The notes: generated by a model from the letters alone, not told the origin. Numbered from the stretch's first letter, positions 34,263-46,382 are shown. The stretch is 64,000 bases of DNA from PALSA-1003 sp963791945 (GCA_963791945.1 CAWBUD010000004.1:372001-436000), one strand, 5' to 3'. A program made the numbers and translations.

Positions 34263-35024
34263 ATGCAGAACCGTTTCGATCTCGCCGGCCGCCGCGCGCT
34301 CGTCACCGGAGGCGGCTCGGGCCTCGGTCTCGCGATCGCGCGCGGACTCGCCGAGGCCGGCGCGGAGGTCATCATCAACGGGCGCTCTCGCGCGCGCCTC
34401 GACGCGGCCGCCGAAGCCCTGGAGCGCGACGCCATCGGTGTCGAGGTCGCCGCGTTCGACGTCACGCAGTCCGAGGCTCTATCGGTGAGTATCGCGGCGC
34501 TCGAGCGCAACGGAGCGATCGACATCCTCGTGAACAACGCAGCGGTCAACCGCCGCGCGCCGCTCGACACCTTCAGCGACGACCAGTGGCGCGCGCTGAT
34601 GGCCGCCAACCTCGACGGTCCGTTCTTCGTCGCGCGGGCCCTTATTCCCGGGATGAAAGCGCGCCGGCGCGGGAAGATCATCAACCTGTGTTCGCTGGCG
34701 AGCGATATCGGCCGGCCCAACATCGTCCCGTATGCGGCGAGCAAGGGCGGCGTGCGCATGCTCACCCGGGCGCTGGCGGTGGAGCTCGCGCCTTTCAACA
34801 TCCAGGTCAACGGCATCGCGCCGGGCTTCTTCCGCACCGAGATGAACGCGGCGCTGGTCGAGGACCGCGAGTTCTCGGCCTGGGTCGCGCGCCGGACGCC
34901 CGCGGGGCGGTGGGGCGATCCGCCGGAGATCGCCGGCGCGGCCGTTTTCCTCGCATCGTCGGCGGCCGATTACGTCACGGGACATATCCTCGCGGTGGAC
35001 GGCGGCTTCGGCGCGGCCTATTAG
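34263..35024 (+). CDS. SDR family oxidoreductase
   Basis: 253 residues, classical short-chain dehydrogenase. Cofactor motif is TGGGSGLG, then VNNAAV, the catalytic Ser in LCSLAS, YAASK and the C-terminal VDGGF. Similar to gluconate 5-dehydrogenase or 3-oxoacyl-ACP reductase types; the substrate cannot be told. It interrupts the dapB-carA neighbourhood. Confidence 0.88.
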   Translation: MQNRFDLAGRRALVTGGGSGLGLAIARGLAEAGAEVIINGRSRARLDAAAEALERDAIGVEVAAFDVTQSEALSVSIAALERNGAIDILVNNAAVNRRAPLDTFSDDQWRALMAANLDGPFFVARALIPGMKARRRGKIINLCSLASDIGRPNIVPYAASKGGVRMLTRALAVELAPFNIQVNGIAPGFFRTEMNAALVEDREFSAWVARRTPAGRWGDPPEIAGAAVFLASSAADYVTGHILAVDGGFGAAY

Positions 35025-35181
35025 CGCGAGCGAAGCGGAACGAGATTGGCGAGCGACCGAGCGTTACAGCGGCCAGCCGACGCGAGCAGAGACCCGCTGA
35101 AGCGAGTGAGGTATAGAGCACCCGCGGGTCATGCGAGCGGCGCACATTCCGCATCTTCGCGATTTGCGGCCCAGCGCCCGA

Positions 35182-35211
35182 TTGAAGCCCGGGAGGCTCG
35201 CGCGGTATAAT
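35182..35211 (+). promoter_or_regulatory. promoter of carAB
   Basis: -35 TTGAAG (35182-35187), an 18-base spacer and consensus -10 TATAAT (35206-35211). The start is predicted near 35218, giving a leader of about 69 bases. Confidence 0.65.
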
Positions 35212-35225
35212 CCTAAGCCTTCGGA

Positions 35226-35253
35226 GCGGGGAAGGTATGCGTGCCTTCCCCGC
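35226..35253 (+). promoter_or_regulatory. stable hairpin in the carA leader
   Basis: GCGGGGAAGG (35226-35235) and CCTTCCCCGC (35244-35253) pair perfectly over 10 bp with an 8-base loop. It begins about 8 bases after the predicted transcription start and ends 33 bases before carA. No T-run follows. Confidence 0.5.
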
Positions 35254-35286
35254 TTCGCACGTCCGGACCTGCTACAGGAGTAAATC

Positions 35287-36435
35287 GTGTACGCCGCACC
35301 CGTCCCAGCGATTCTCGCGCTCACCGACGGGAGCGTGTTTCGCGGCCGGTCGATCGGTGGGCCGGGGGCTTCCGCCGGCGAAGTCGTGTTCAACACGGCG
35401 ATGACCGGCTACGAGGAGATCCTCACGGATCCTTCGTATGCCGGACAGATCGTTACGCTCACCTACCCGCACATCGGCAACACGGGCGTCAACCCGGAGG
35501 ACGTCGAGTCGAAGCGCGTTTTCGCGGCGGGTCTGGTCATTCGAGATCTGCCGCGCCTCGCATCGAACTTCCGCGCGAAGGGCGACCTGTCGAGCTATCT
35601 CCGCGACGCCGGCGTCGTCGGCATCTGCGACATCGATACGCGCAGGCTCACGAGGCTGCTGCGCGAAAAAGGCGCTCAGAACGGCTGCATCATGGCGGGC
35701 GCTGAGTTCCGTTCTGAGGACGAGCACGAAGCGCTCCGGCGCGCGCGCGCTGCGCCTTCCATGGCGGGGCTCGATCTCGCCAAGGTGGTGAGCTGCAGAG
35801 AGCCCTACGAATGGAGCTCGAGCACCTGGGCGCTGGGAACGGGCTATCAGCCCCCGCCGAATCCGCGCTATCACGTCGTCGCCTACGATTACGGCATCAA
35901 GCACAACATCCTGCGGATGCTCAGCAGCCGCGGCTGCCGTATCACGGTCGTGCCGGCGCAAACGCCCGCCAGGGAGGCGCTCGCACTCGAGCCTGACGGC
36001 ATCTTCCTGTCCAACGGCCCCGGCGATCCCGAGCCCTGCGACTACGCGATCCGGGCAATCCGCGACTTCCTCTCGGCCGGCGTGCCGACCTTCGGCATTT
36101 GCCTCGGCCATCAGCTGCTCGGTCTCGCCGTCGGAGCGAGGACGCTCAAGATGAAGTTCGGCCATCACGGCGCCAATCATCCGGTGCTGGACAAGGACAC
36201 CGGCCAGGTCCTGATCACCAGCCAGAACCACGGCTTCGCGGTGGATCCGGCGACGCTGCCGCCCAACGCGCGGGTCACGCACCTGTCGCTCTTCGACGGC
36301 ACGCTGCAGGGATTCGCGCTCACCGACAAGCCCGCGTTCTGCTTCCAGGGACATCCCGAAGCGAGCCCGGGTCCGCACGATCTCGGCTATCTCTTCGACC
36401 GGTTCGCGAAGATGATGGACAAGCGCACAAGCTGA
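35287..36435 (+). CDS. carA: carbamoyl-phosphate synthase, small (glutaminase) subunit
   Basis: 382 residues, GTG start after CAGGAG. The N-terminal CPSase domain is followed by a class I amidotransferase with the nucleophile in FGICLGHQLLGLA and the His/Glu pair in FQGHPEASPGPHD. It supplies ammonia to CarB for carbamoyl phosphate, used by argF and pyrimidine synthesis. Confidence 0.95.
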   Translation: MYAAPVPAILALTDGSVFRGRSIGGPGASAGEVVFNTAMTGYEEILTDPSYAGQIVTLTYPHIGNTGVNPEDVESKRVFAAGLVIRDLPRLASNFRAKGDLSSYLRDAGVVGICDIDTRRLTRLLREKGAQNGCIMAGAEFRSEDEHEALRRARAAPSMAGLDLAKVVSCREPYEWSSSTWALGTGYQPPPNPRYHVVAYDYGIKHNILRMLSSRGCRITVVPAQTPAREALALEPDGIFLSNGPGDPEPCDYAIRAIRDFLSAGVPTFGICLGHQLLGLAVGARTLKMKFGHHGANHPVLDKDTGQVLITSQNHGFAVDPATLPPNARVTHLSLFDGTLQGFALTDKPAFCFQGHPEASPGPHDLGYLFDRFAKMMDKRTS

Positions 36436-36439
36436 ACGA

Positions 36440-39693
<3,254 letters not shown>

Positions 39694-39697
<4 letters not shown>

Positions 39698-40170
39698 AAA
39701 AACATCCGATGACCACCGCCGGCGCGAGAGCGCTCAAGGGCGAGCTGCACCATCTGAAGACCGTGGACCGGCCGGCGATCGTGCGCGCGATCGCCGAGGC
39801 GCGCTCGCACGGCGACATTTCCGAGAACGCCGAGTACGACGCGGCCAAGGAGCGCCAGGGCTTCATCGAGGCCCGCATCCGCGACATCGAGTCGAAGCTC
39901 GCGCACGCCCACGTCGTCGACCCTGCGGAGGTCGATGCCGACGGCAAGATCGTCTTCGGCGCGACGGTCGACCTCGAGGACCTCGCGTCCGGCGAAAGTG
40001 TGAGCTACCAGATCGTCGGCGACGACGAAGCCGACATCAAGGCCGGCAAGATCTCGGTGGGCTCGCCGATCGCCCGCGCCCTCATCGGCAAGCACGCCGG
40101 CGATACGGCGGAGGTCGAAGCTCCGTCGGGCGTGCACGAGTACGAGGTGCTGGCGGTGCGGTACTTGTAG
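39694..40170 (+). CDS. greA: transcription elongation factor GreA
   Basis: 158 residues. The N-terminal coiled coil carries the acidic tip motif SHGDISENAEYDAAKERQ, and the FKBP-like C-terminal domain ends with VHEYEVLAVRYL. It rescues backtracked RNA polymerase. The start overlaps the carB stop (ATGA), so carA-carB-greA form one unit. Confidence 0.95.
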
Positions 40171-40180
40171 ATTGTCGTCA

Positions 40181-40274
40181 CCCCGGCTCATTTTGGTAAC
40201 TGAGCCGGGGCCCAAGCTCTCGCGGCAAGGCAGCCCCGGCCACAACTTGGATCCCGGCCTTCGCCGGGATGACC
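40181..40274. repeat. two adjacent palindromes after greA (REP-like)
   Basis: CCCCGGCTCA/TGAGCCGGGG (40181-40190, 40201-40210) is a 10-bp perfect hairpin. ATCCCGGC-CTTC-GCCGGGAT (40251-40270) is an 8-bp hairpin with a tetraloop. The latter, with its flanks, resembles the element at 29123-29175. The first may also stop greA and yhbY transcription, but no T-run is present. Confidence 0.55.
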
Positions 40275-40276
40275 CA

Positions 40277-40708
40277 TTACGGATGCGGACGGCGGCGCCG
40301 GCCCCCGCTCGGAATCGGCGCCCGCCGAACGCGCCCGGTCGGCTGGCTCGGCGGCCGTGCCGGTGCGCGCGGCAGCGGCGTACGCGGGCGGCGCACCTGC
40401 GGCGTCTTCCTGGCCGCCTCGACAGGCTTGTCCGGGGCGGGCCGCCAGACGACCAGCAGCTTGCCGATGTGCTGGACCGGCGCGGCGTCGAGCTCGGCGC
40501 AGATGCGCGAGAGCAGGGCTTCGCGGACGTCGCGATCGTCATCGAAGACGCGCACCTTGATGAGCTCGTGCGCCGTAAGATTGACGTCGATCTCGTGCAG
40601 CACCGCCGGCGTCAGCCCCTGCTGACCCACGCTGACGACGGGATGCAGCCGATGCGCCCGGGCGCGCAGCTCCGTTCGCTCGGCAGGCGTCAGCGTCGGC
40701 ATGGTCAT
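40277..40708 (-). CDS. yhbY: CRM-domain ribosome assembly RNA-binding protein
   Basis: 143 residues. The CRM domain is LTPAERTELRARAHRLHPVVSVGQQGLTPAVLHEIDVNLTAHELIKVRV with the GxxG-like loop. The C-terminal 50 residues are an Arg/Pro-rich basic tail. In E. coli it associates with the pre-50S subunit. GGGGAG lies 6 bases before the ATG. In most betaproteobacteria rlmE and ftsH are divergent next door; here they are missing. Confidence 0.88.
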   Translation of the reverse strand: MTMPTLTPAERTELRARAHRLHPVVSVGQQGLTPAVLHEIDVNLTAHELIKVRVFDDDRDVREALLSRICAELDAAPVQHIGKLLVVWRPAPDKPVEAARKTPQVRRPRTPLPRAPARPPSQPTGRVRRAPIPSGGRRRRPHP

Positions 40709-40734
40709 TCGCGCTCCCCGTGTCGGCAAATGCG

Positions 40735-42273
40735 CTAAGCGGTCTGCGCCGCTTCCAGCATTTCACGCGTGGCGCGCAGCCCGGACTCCAGTGCACCCTG
40801 CATCCACGTGTGCGTGAGCGAGGCGTGCTCGCCCGCGAAATAGACGCGTCCTTCCGGCGCGACGATATACCGGTGCAGGGCCGAGTGCTGTCCCGGCATG
40901 AACCAGGCGAAGGCGCCGCCGGAAAGCGGGTGGTTATCCCAGCTCCAGCTCGCGGTGTGACGCACCAGGGTCCGGTCGGCAAGCTGCGGATGCACGTGCG
41001 ACAGTGATTGAAGCACGGCGGCGGCGCGCTCCGGATGCGGCAGGCTCGCAAGCCGCCGCGCCGCCTGACCCCACGAATACGACGCGAGCAGCACGCCCGG
41101 CCCGGCGGACACGCGCGGATTCTTCGACAGCGCGTTGTCCGAAGGGTAGTAGGCCGTCGCGATGGGCAGGTCGGTAAAGGTGCCGCCGCCGAAGATCCCG
41201 TCGTCGATCTCCCAGAAGCGCCGCCGCGCGATCGCGAGCACCTTGGTCGAGGAATCGTAGTTGAGCTGCCGGATCGCGCGCGCTTTCGGGCCGGAGAGGC
41301 CCGGCTCGAACCCGACGCGCGTCAGCACCGGACAGGGCAGGGTGCAGAGCAGGAAATCGCCTTCGACGCGGCGCTCGACGCCGCGTTCGCGATAGATCGC
41401 CGCGGCGCGCCGCTTCGAGCCGTCCTGGGTGATGCGCACCACGGCGCAGCCGAGCTTCGGCTTCGAACGGAGGTTTTTCGCGAACGCAGATGCGAGCGTA
41501 TCGGTTCCGTCGACCAGCTCGTCGAAGCCTTGCGTCCAGACTTCCTTGAGTTCCTCGCGCAGCGTCTCGGTGGCGGCCGAGGCGAGCAGCGTTTCCGACG
41601 CGCTGGTCGTGGCGAGAAATTCGATCGCCTCGTCGGAAAGGCCGGCCGCCTCGAAGAGCTGCTGTAGCGACTGCTGATCGTAAGCGCGAATGCGATTGGT
41701 TGCCGGCGCATCGGCCGACAGGTCGAGCTTCTCCTCCTCGGACAGCGAGCGCAGCGCCTTCCCCACTGTGGCGTCCCAGAAATAGTCGGGGGTCTGCGTG
41801 CGCTCGTCGTCGCGGAGCGCGAACAGTCCGTAGAGCGATTTCACCTCGGCGACACGGCAGCGCGTGCCTCGCACGAAGTAATACGCTTTCGGATTGGAGT
41901 AGACGAACGGCCGAAGCGGCAGATGGAATTCGGCGACGTACTGCCGGGTGAGCTGGTGCCGCGTCGGGATGCGCATCGCGCCGGCTTCGCCGTGCAGTCC
42001 GCCCTCGAAGCGCAAGGTCCGCGCGCGGCCACCGATATGCCGCGCATCGGCTTCGAGAATCGTGACCCGATGCCCGCGCCGCTCGAGCTCGTAGGCCGCG
42101 ACGAGCCCGGCAAGCCCGGCGCCGACCACGACGACATGGAGCGTGGCGGAGGGGTTCGGCGTAGCCGCGAGCGCCGACAGCGCGGCGTTCGCGGCGGCGG
42201 CACCGGAGAGCGCGGTCAGCCGGCGCAGGAATTCGCGCCGCGCCGGCGACCGCGATCGATGCCCGCCAAGCAT
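40735..42273 (-). CDS. flavin monoamine oxidase-family protein, Tat-exported
   Basis: 512 residues. A twin-arginine-type signal (RREFLRRLTALSG) is followed by the FAD dinucleotide motif VVVGAGLAGLVAAYELERRGHRVTILEAD and GGRARTLRF, then the C-terminal FAGEHASLTHTWMQGALESG, all typical of amine oxidases such as MAO, tryptophan 2-monooxygenase and L-amino-acid oxidases. It is predicted to be periplasmic. The substrate is unknown. Confidence 0.85.
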   Translation of the reverse strand: MLGGHRSRSPARREFLRRLTALSGAAAANAALSALAATPNPSATLHVVVVGAGLAGLVAAYELERRGHRVTILEADARHIGGRARTLRFEGGLHGEAGAMRIPTRHQLTRQYVAEFHLPLRPFVYSNPKAYYFVRGTRCRVAEVKSLYGLFALRDDERTQTPDYFWDATVGKALRSLSEEEKLDLSADAPATNRIRAYDQQSLQQLFEAAGLSDEAIEFLATTSASETLLASAATETLREELKEVWTQGFDELVDGTDTLASAFAKNLRSKPKLGCAVVRITQDGSKRRAAAIYRERGVERRVEGDFLLCTLPCPVLTRVGFEPGLSGPKARAIRQLNYDSSTKVLAIARRRFWEIDDGIFGGGTFTDLPIATAYYPSDNALSKNPRVSAGPGVLLASYSWGQAARRLASLPHPERAAAVLQSLSHVHPQLADRTLVRHTASWSWDNHPLSGGAFAWFMPGQHSALHRYIVAPEGRVYFAGEHASLTHTWMQGALESGLRATREMLEAAQTA

Positions 42274-42276
42274 CGG

Positions 42277-42690
42277 TCAGCGCGCGCGCAGCAGCTTGGC
42301 CGTCTTGGCGACGTACTTCGGCTTGACCCAGAAGATGGCGGCGAAGCGGCCCTTGCCGGCAACGATCGCATCCATCGCCGTGATATTGATCTTCGCTTTG
42401 GCGAGCTTGCCGAGCGTCTTGCTCATCGCACCGACGCGATCCTTGCCCTCGAGCAGGAATCCGCTCTTCTTCTTCGACAGCTTGAGATTGAGCTTTTTCG
42501 CCGCGCGCACGAGCGCCGCGCTCTCCTCCGGGACGAGGTCGAGCTGGCCCTTGCCGCCGCTAGGGAAGCCGGAGAAGGCAAGCAGGTTGACGCCATGTTG
42601 AGCGAGACCGTCGAGCACCTTGGCGCCCTGGCCTGCGCTGTTCGAAACCATGACGTAGAAGTAATCGACCTTCCGTACGCGATCGGCCAT
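42277..42690 (-). CDS. ACT-like conserved hypothetical protein
   Basis: 137 residues beginning MADRVRKVDYFYVMVSNSAGQG. The sequence reads like two tandem ACT-type halves (GAKVLDGLAQHGVNLLAFSGFP and GAMSKTLGKLAKAKINITAMDAI). No catalytic domain. It may be an amino-acid sensor; function unknown. It lies 3 bases upstream of the oxidase gene and is probably cotranscribed with it. Confidence 0.7.
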   Translation of the reverse strand: MADRVRKVDYFYVMVSNSAGQGAKVLDGLAQHGVNLLAFSGFPSGGKGQLDLVPEESAALVRAAKKLNLKLSKKKSGFLLEGKDRVGAMSKTLGKLAKAKINITAMDAIVAGKGRFAAIFWVKPKYVAKTAKLLRAR

Positions 42691-42758
42691 GTCGTTCTCC
42701 TCCATTCGCGCGATCGTGCGCGATGCGGATGACACTTTGTCGCGCCGTGCGCTAAGCG

Positions 42759-43412
42759 TCAAGAGCCGCGCCGGATCTCGGGGACCTCGACGATGCGCAC
42801 GCCGCCGTGCGGAGGATGCGCGATCGCCTGGAGCAGCGCGGCGACCATCTGCTCGCGGGTCACGAGACCTAGCCTCTCGGCGCCCGCGCGCGTCGGGGGA
42901 AACGCTCTCAGCAGCGCGTAGAGCGGCACGAGGACGATCGGCCAGCGATGCCCCGGGCCCAGCACGTACCAGGGCCGCACGAGCGTCGCCGCGATGCCGG
43001 TCGCACGCACCAGGCCCTCTCCTTCGACGCGCGCCGCGATGTAGGTGCGCATCACCGGTGCAGGATGGGCCACGCTGACGTAGACGAGATGAGCGGCATG
43101 GGCGCGCCGCGCCGCCGCCGTCACGGCACGAATGGACCCGAGGTCCACGCGTTGGAATTCGGCGGCCTTCGACGGATTGGGATGCGGCGTACCGATGAGA
43201 TGCACGATCGTCGCGCCTGGCGGAACCGCCGCGACAAAGGTCTCGGCGTCGAGCGCATCGCCCGTGACCGTCACCGCGGCCGGAGGAAGCTTCGTCCGGG
43301 AGCCGACCCGGACCAGCGCATGCACGACATAGCGGCAAGCGAGCAGGGCGGGAATGAGCGCGCTGCCGATGTAGCCGGTGCCGCCGGTGACGAACACGGG
43401 GGCGGCGGCCAT
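42759..43412 (-). CDS. NAD(P)-binding epimerase/NmrA-like protein
   Basis: 217 residues. Rossmann motif VFVTGGTGYIGSALIPALLA, then ATIVHLIGTPHPNP and YVSVAHPAP. It lacks the Y-x-x-x-K pair of true epimerases, and so resembles atypical SDRs such as NmrA/complex I NDUFA9-like proteins. The substrate is unknown. Confidence 0.8.
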   Translation of the reverse strand: MAAAPVFVTGGTGYIGSALIPALLACRYVVHALVRVGSRTKLPPAAVTVTGDALDAETFVAAVPPGATIVHLIGTPHPNPSKAAEFQRVDLGSIRAVTAAARRAHAAHLVYVSVAHPAPVMRTYIAARVEGEGLVRATGIAATLVRPWYVLGPGHRWPIVLVPLYALLRAFPPTRAGAERLGLVTREQMVAALLQAIAHPPHGGVRIVEVPEIRRGS

Positions 43413-43422
43413 GGTCGAGCCG

Positions 43423-44223
43423 TCAGCCTGCGACGGGGAGCCGAAACCGGGTTCCGCGCTGGAACGTCAGGCCGAAGGTTTCGGCCAGCAGCGGCAGAAG
43501 CTCCTCTTCGCCGGAGACCACCCGGCGCTCGATGCCTGCGGGTCGCTCGATGGCGAGCTCGTGGTCGACCAGCGTGTAGCGCTCCTCGGGCGTGACGCGC
43601 TGGACCGTGAGCGCGCGGACGAAACGCGACTGCGGGTGCGTCGACACGTAGTGGTTGGCGACTTCGAAGTCGACCGGGAGCTGGGGCTCGAGCGTGAAGG
43701 CATAGAGGTCGGCCCACGCGTTCTTGCGCAGCGACTGCAGGCCCCACACTCCCGCGCTGCGCGCGAGGCGGTAGGTCCACGCGAACTGACCGGCCTCCTT
43801 GGCGTCCCCGAAACGCACGGGGAGCAGGAGTCCCGCGGCGCCGAACCCGACATCGGCGAGCCACTCGGATCCTTCGGCCTCGACCTTGAGCACCATGTGG
43901 GTACGCGGCAGGATGCGCGTGGTACCGAAGCGCACGCGTGCGGCGAGCAACGTCACGTCGAAGCCGATGGCGCGCAGCACGGCGGCGAAGAGCGTGTTCT
44001 GCTCGAAACAGTATCCGCCTCGTCCGCCGGCGACGAGCTTCGCCTGCAGGCTATCGAGATCGATGCGGATCGGACGACCGAGGAGGATGTCGAGGTTCTC
44101 GAAGGGTATGTGCATGGCGTGCGCGAAGTGCAGCGCCCGCAGCGTCGCCAGCGTCGGCTCGCGCCTGCCTCGCTGGTCGATGCGCGACAGATAGGCGTCG
44201 AGGTCGAGATCGGCGTCGGTCAT
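43423..44223 (-). CDS. arylamine N-acetyltransferase
   Basis: 266 residues. The Cys-His-Asp triad of the family is present: GRGGYCFEQNTLF (Cys), RTHMVLKV (His) and LADVGFG (Asp). It acetylates arylamines and hydrazines with acetyl-CoA. ATG at 44223 overlaps the DUF2721 stop by 4 bases. The frame is open upstream, but that part is out of family. Confidence 0.92.
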   Translation of the reverse strand: MTDADLDLDAYLSRIDQRGRREPTLATLRALHFAHAMHIPFENLDILLGRPIRIDLDSLQAKLVAGGRGGYCFEQNTLFAAVLRAIGFDVTLLAARVRFGTTRILPRTHMVLKVEAEGSEWLADVGFGAAGLLLPVRFGDAKEAGQFAWTYRLARSAGVWGLQSLRKNAWADLYAFTLEPQLPVDFEVANHYVSTHPQSRFVRALTVQRVTPEERYTLVDHELAIERPAGIERRVVSGEEELLPLLAETFGLTFQRGTRFRLPVAG

Positions 44224-44657
44224 CGGCGCGGCTTGAGGGCTCCGAAGCTCACCGCGAGGAAGATCTCGCGCAGGAACAGCGCAAGGCATACCACAAGCGC
44301 GCACATCGCCAGAATGAACAGCACGGCGACCGCCTTCGAGAGCTCGATCGTGAGCAGCGCCCCCACGAACGCGCACGCGACGACCAGGCACACGAGCAGC
44401 GCCGCCGTTACCGCCGCGAGGATCGAGAAATAGATCAGCCGCGAGCGTCGCGCGAGCGTCGCGAGCTCGATGCGCGCCTCGGCCGCGCTTTCCTGGCTCG
44501 CGTGCTGCAGCCTATCCTGTACCACGCGCCGGCGATCCACCGCGCGCCCGAGCCTGTTGTTGAGCGCGGTGATCAGCGTGCCGATCGCGGTGAGAAGGAA
44601 AACCGGCGCGACGGCGAGCTGGATCGCGTGGGTGATGTCGGCGATATGCGTTTCCAT
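44220..44657 (-). CDS. DUF2721 membrane protein
   Basis: 145 residues with helices at QLAVAPVFLLTAIGTLITAL, FSILAAVTAALLVCLVVACAF and AVLFILAMCALVVCLALFL. The order of the helices and the N-terminal AIQLAVAPVFLL match DUF2721. Function unknown. It is translationally coupled to the NAT gene by ATGA. Confidence 0.85.
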   Translation of the reverse strand: METHIADITHAIQLAVAPVFLLTAIGTLITALNNRLGRAVDRRRVVQDRLQHASQESAAEARIELATLARRSRLIYFSILAAVTAALLVCLVVACAFVGALLTIELSKAVAVLFILAMCALVVCLALFLREIFLAVSFGALKPRR

Positions 44658-44734
44658 CGATCGGAAGGGCGGTGCTGCCCCGACCGTCGGGCCCGCCTCC
44701 CGTCGGCGAAGCGCGCCTACGGGGAAAGCCGACG

Positions 44735-44893
44735 CTATTCGACCGCTTTATCGGTCGCCGGCGGGGGCGGCACCGTTTCCGGGGCGGCCGGAGCGTCGCG
44801 TTCCTGTTGCTTGCGCAGCCGCTTTTCTTCCTTCTTCTGCTTCCTCGCTAGATCTCTCTGACGCTTGGCAAAGGCGTAGTTGGGTTTGGCCAA
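44735..44893 (-). CDS. small basic conserved protein, TTG start
   Basis: 52 residues, beginning with TTG and reading AKPNYAFAKRQRDLARKQ, then KKEEKRLRKQQ and a Pro/Ala-rich acidic end. The Lys/Arg/Glu-rich helix recalls a family of short proteins often seen in betaproteobacteria. GGAAGGAACG lies upstream at a suitable distance. Function unknown. Confidence 0.6.
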   Translation of the reverse strand: MAKPNYAFAKRQRDLARKQKKEEKRLRKQQERDAPAAPETVPPPPATDKAVE

Positions 44894-44965
44894 TGGACGT
44901 TCCTTCCCTGGGACGGTTGACGACGAACCGATAGAGTATGCGATTTCTTGAGCCGACGCTTGGCC

Positions 44966-45121
44966 TCAGCGCTTCATGTCCTTGGCAATCCACACGACGA
45001 AGCCGATCGCGGTCACGGCCCAGACGCCTGCCATGACGGGCGCCTCGGTGTAGAGCTCCCACATGGCCGCGTTGATGCTGCACAGAATCACTACCGCCAC
45101 CTTGAGGAGCCGGTCACCCAT
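44966..45121 (-). CDS. small two-helix membrane protein
   Basis: 51 residues beginning MGDRLLKVAVVILCSINAAM, with two hydrophobic helices and the C-terminus VWIAKDMKR. The pattern is like short membrane proteins conserved in Burkholderiales; this is from memory. Function unknown. Confidence 0.6.
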   Translation of the reverse strand: MGDRLLKVAVVILCSINAAMWELYTEAPVMAGVWAVTAIGFVVWIAKDMKR

Positions 45122-45208
45122 GCCGCGATTCTAACCTTCCGGCAGGGAAGCCCCCCGCCCGTGGCTCCGCCGCAGGCCGGATCGGGTCGATGACGCGGCG
45201 ACGCTTCC

Positions 45209-45484
45209 CTAAGCGCTCCTCCGGCGGGGTCGCTTCCGGGCGTGAGTGCGTCCGAAGCAGACCATCACGGCGCCCAGCGCCAGCGCCATGGCGAGCGGCG
45301 CGACGAGCAGCGATGCGAGCCAGTTCCACGTGCCGCCCGGGTCGAGCGTCGTAATGCTGAAATAAACGACCACCGGCGCGACGAGCGTCGCGGCGAGCGA
45401 AGCGCGAAGGGTGTCGCGGAAGAGCATTTCGGCGCCGACGCCGATCAGGACCGGCAGCAGGATCAGCACGAAGACGGGTTCCAT
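45209..45484 (-). CDS. small membrane protein
   Basis: 91 residues with helices at FVLILLPVLIGVGAEMLF, ASLAATLVAPVVVYFSI and LASLLVAPLAMALALGAVMVCF, and a basic C-terminal tail. Met at 45484 follows a plausible start context; 45502 is an alternative. Function unknown. Confidence 0.6.
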   Translation of the reverse strand: MEPVFVLILLPVLIGVGAEMLFRDTLRASLAATLVAPVVVYFSITTLDPGGTWNWLASLLVAPLAMALALGAVMVCFGRTHARKRPRRRSA

Positions 45485-45637
45485 GCGCTCGAATCCGGGC
45501 ATCCGCGGCGTAGCCCGAGCAAGCGCACCCGAAGGTGCGCCACGCCGTCAAAGCCACGCGCGCACCGACAAGTTTAGGAGCACAGGCCTCAGCGGTAAAT
45601 AGCCTCGCGATTCCGGGCGGCCGGGCGAGGGCGGAGC

Positions 45638-45949
45638 TCACGCGCCGGGCGGCTCCGTGCCCGAATCGCTCGGCCACAGGACCGTGTAGTCCTTGCCGCC
45701 GATCGGCCGGTACACGGCGACGATGGCATCGAGCAGCCCCTTGCGCTCGAGCATCGTTTTCGCATCGCCGAAGGCGCGCACCGGATCGGCGGTGAGAAGC
45801 GCGATGCGGCATTCGTCCGATCCGACGTCGCGGTTTTCGAGCATGCCGAGATCGCCTAGGCACTCGGCGAGCGCAGTCTCGAGCGCGACGATCTCGTCGA
45901 ATTCGTCGAAAGCATCCCCTGGAAACCGGAGCACGAGTTGATAGCGCAT
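45638..45949 (-). CDS. conserved hypothetical protein
   Basis: 103 residues, soluble, beginning MRYQLVLRFPGDAFDEFDEI. Reads as an alpha/beta fold with LTADPVRAFGDAKTMLERKG in the middle. Not assigned to a named family. Confidence 0.6.
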   Translation of the reverse strand: MRYQLVLRFPGDAFDEFDEIVALETALAECLGDLGMLENRDVGSDECRIALLTADPVRAFGDAKTMLERKGLLDAIVAVYRPIGGKDYTVLWPSDSGTEPPGA

Positions 45950-45989
45950 GTCTATCCTTCGCGGCGGCCGAGGCGGCGCGGTGCGCGCA

Positions 45990-46382
45990 TCAGCGAAGCA
46001 GCAGCTGCCAGGCGATCGCCGCCTGGGCGAAGAAGCCCGCAGCGAAGGCCAGCGTGCGCACCCAGGGGAGCGCCGCGGTATAGGCGAAGAAGTGCACGAC
46101 GCGAGCCCAGAAGTAGACCACGCAGGCCGTCGCGGTCACGCTGTTGCTCACGCCGGCCGCATGCGCGGCCAGCACCAGCGCGGCGAACACGACGAGATTC
46201 TCGACTGCGTTGGCGTGCGCGGCTTTCATCCGCCGCGCCCAAGGCGACTGCATTCGGGGACTCTCGGGATAGCCGACGGTATCGGCGAGGCCCCAGACCG
46301 CGATTCGGTCGAGAATGTACGGGATCCACATCAGACCGGTCAGCGCGGTGACGGCTACGAGGTACATGAGCTCGGTGTTCAA
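45990..46382 (-). CDS. MAPEG family membrane protein
   Basis: 130 residues, four helices. The family pattern is R-x-x-x-A-H-x-N-A-V-E-N-L (RMKAAHANAVENLVVFAALVL), followed by YFWARVVHFFAYT. The family includes glutathione-using microsomal transferases; bacterial short forms are mostly uncharacterised. Confidence 0.88.
   Translation of the reverse strand: MNTELMYLVAVTALTGLMWIPYILDRIAVWGLADTVGYPESPRMQSPWARRMKAAHANAVENLVVFAALVLAAHAAGVSNSVTATACVVYFWARVVHFFAYTAALPWVRTLAFAAGFFAQAAIAWQLLLR

Noticed and set aside
40181..40210. Rho-independent terminator of greA
   Set aside because: The hairpin is strong, but the T residues are in the loop and none follow the stem, so it is listed as a palindromic repeat instead.
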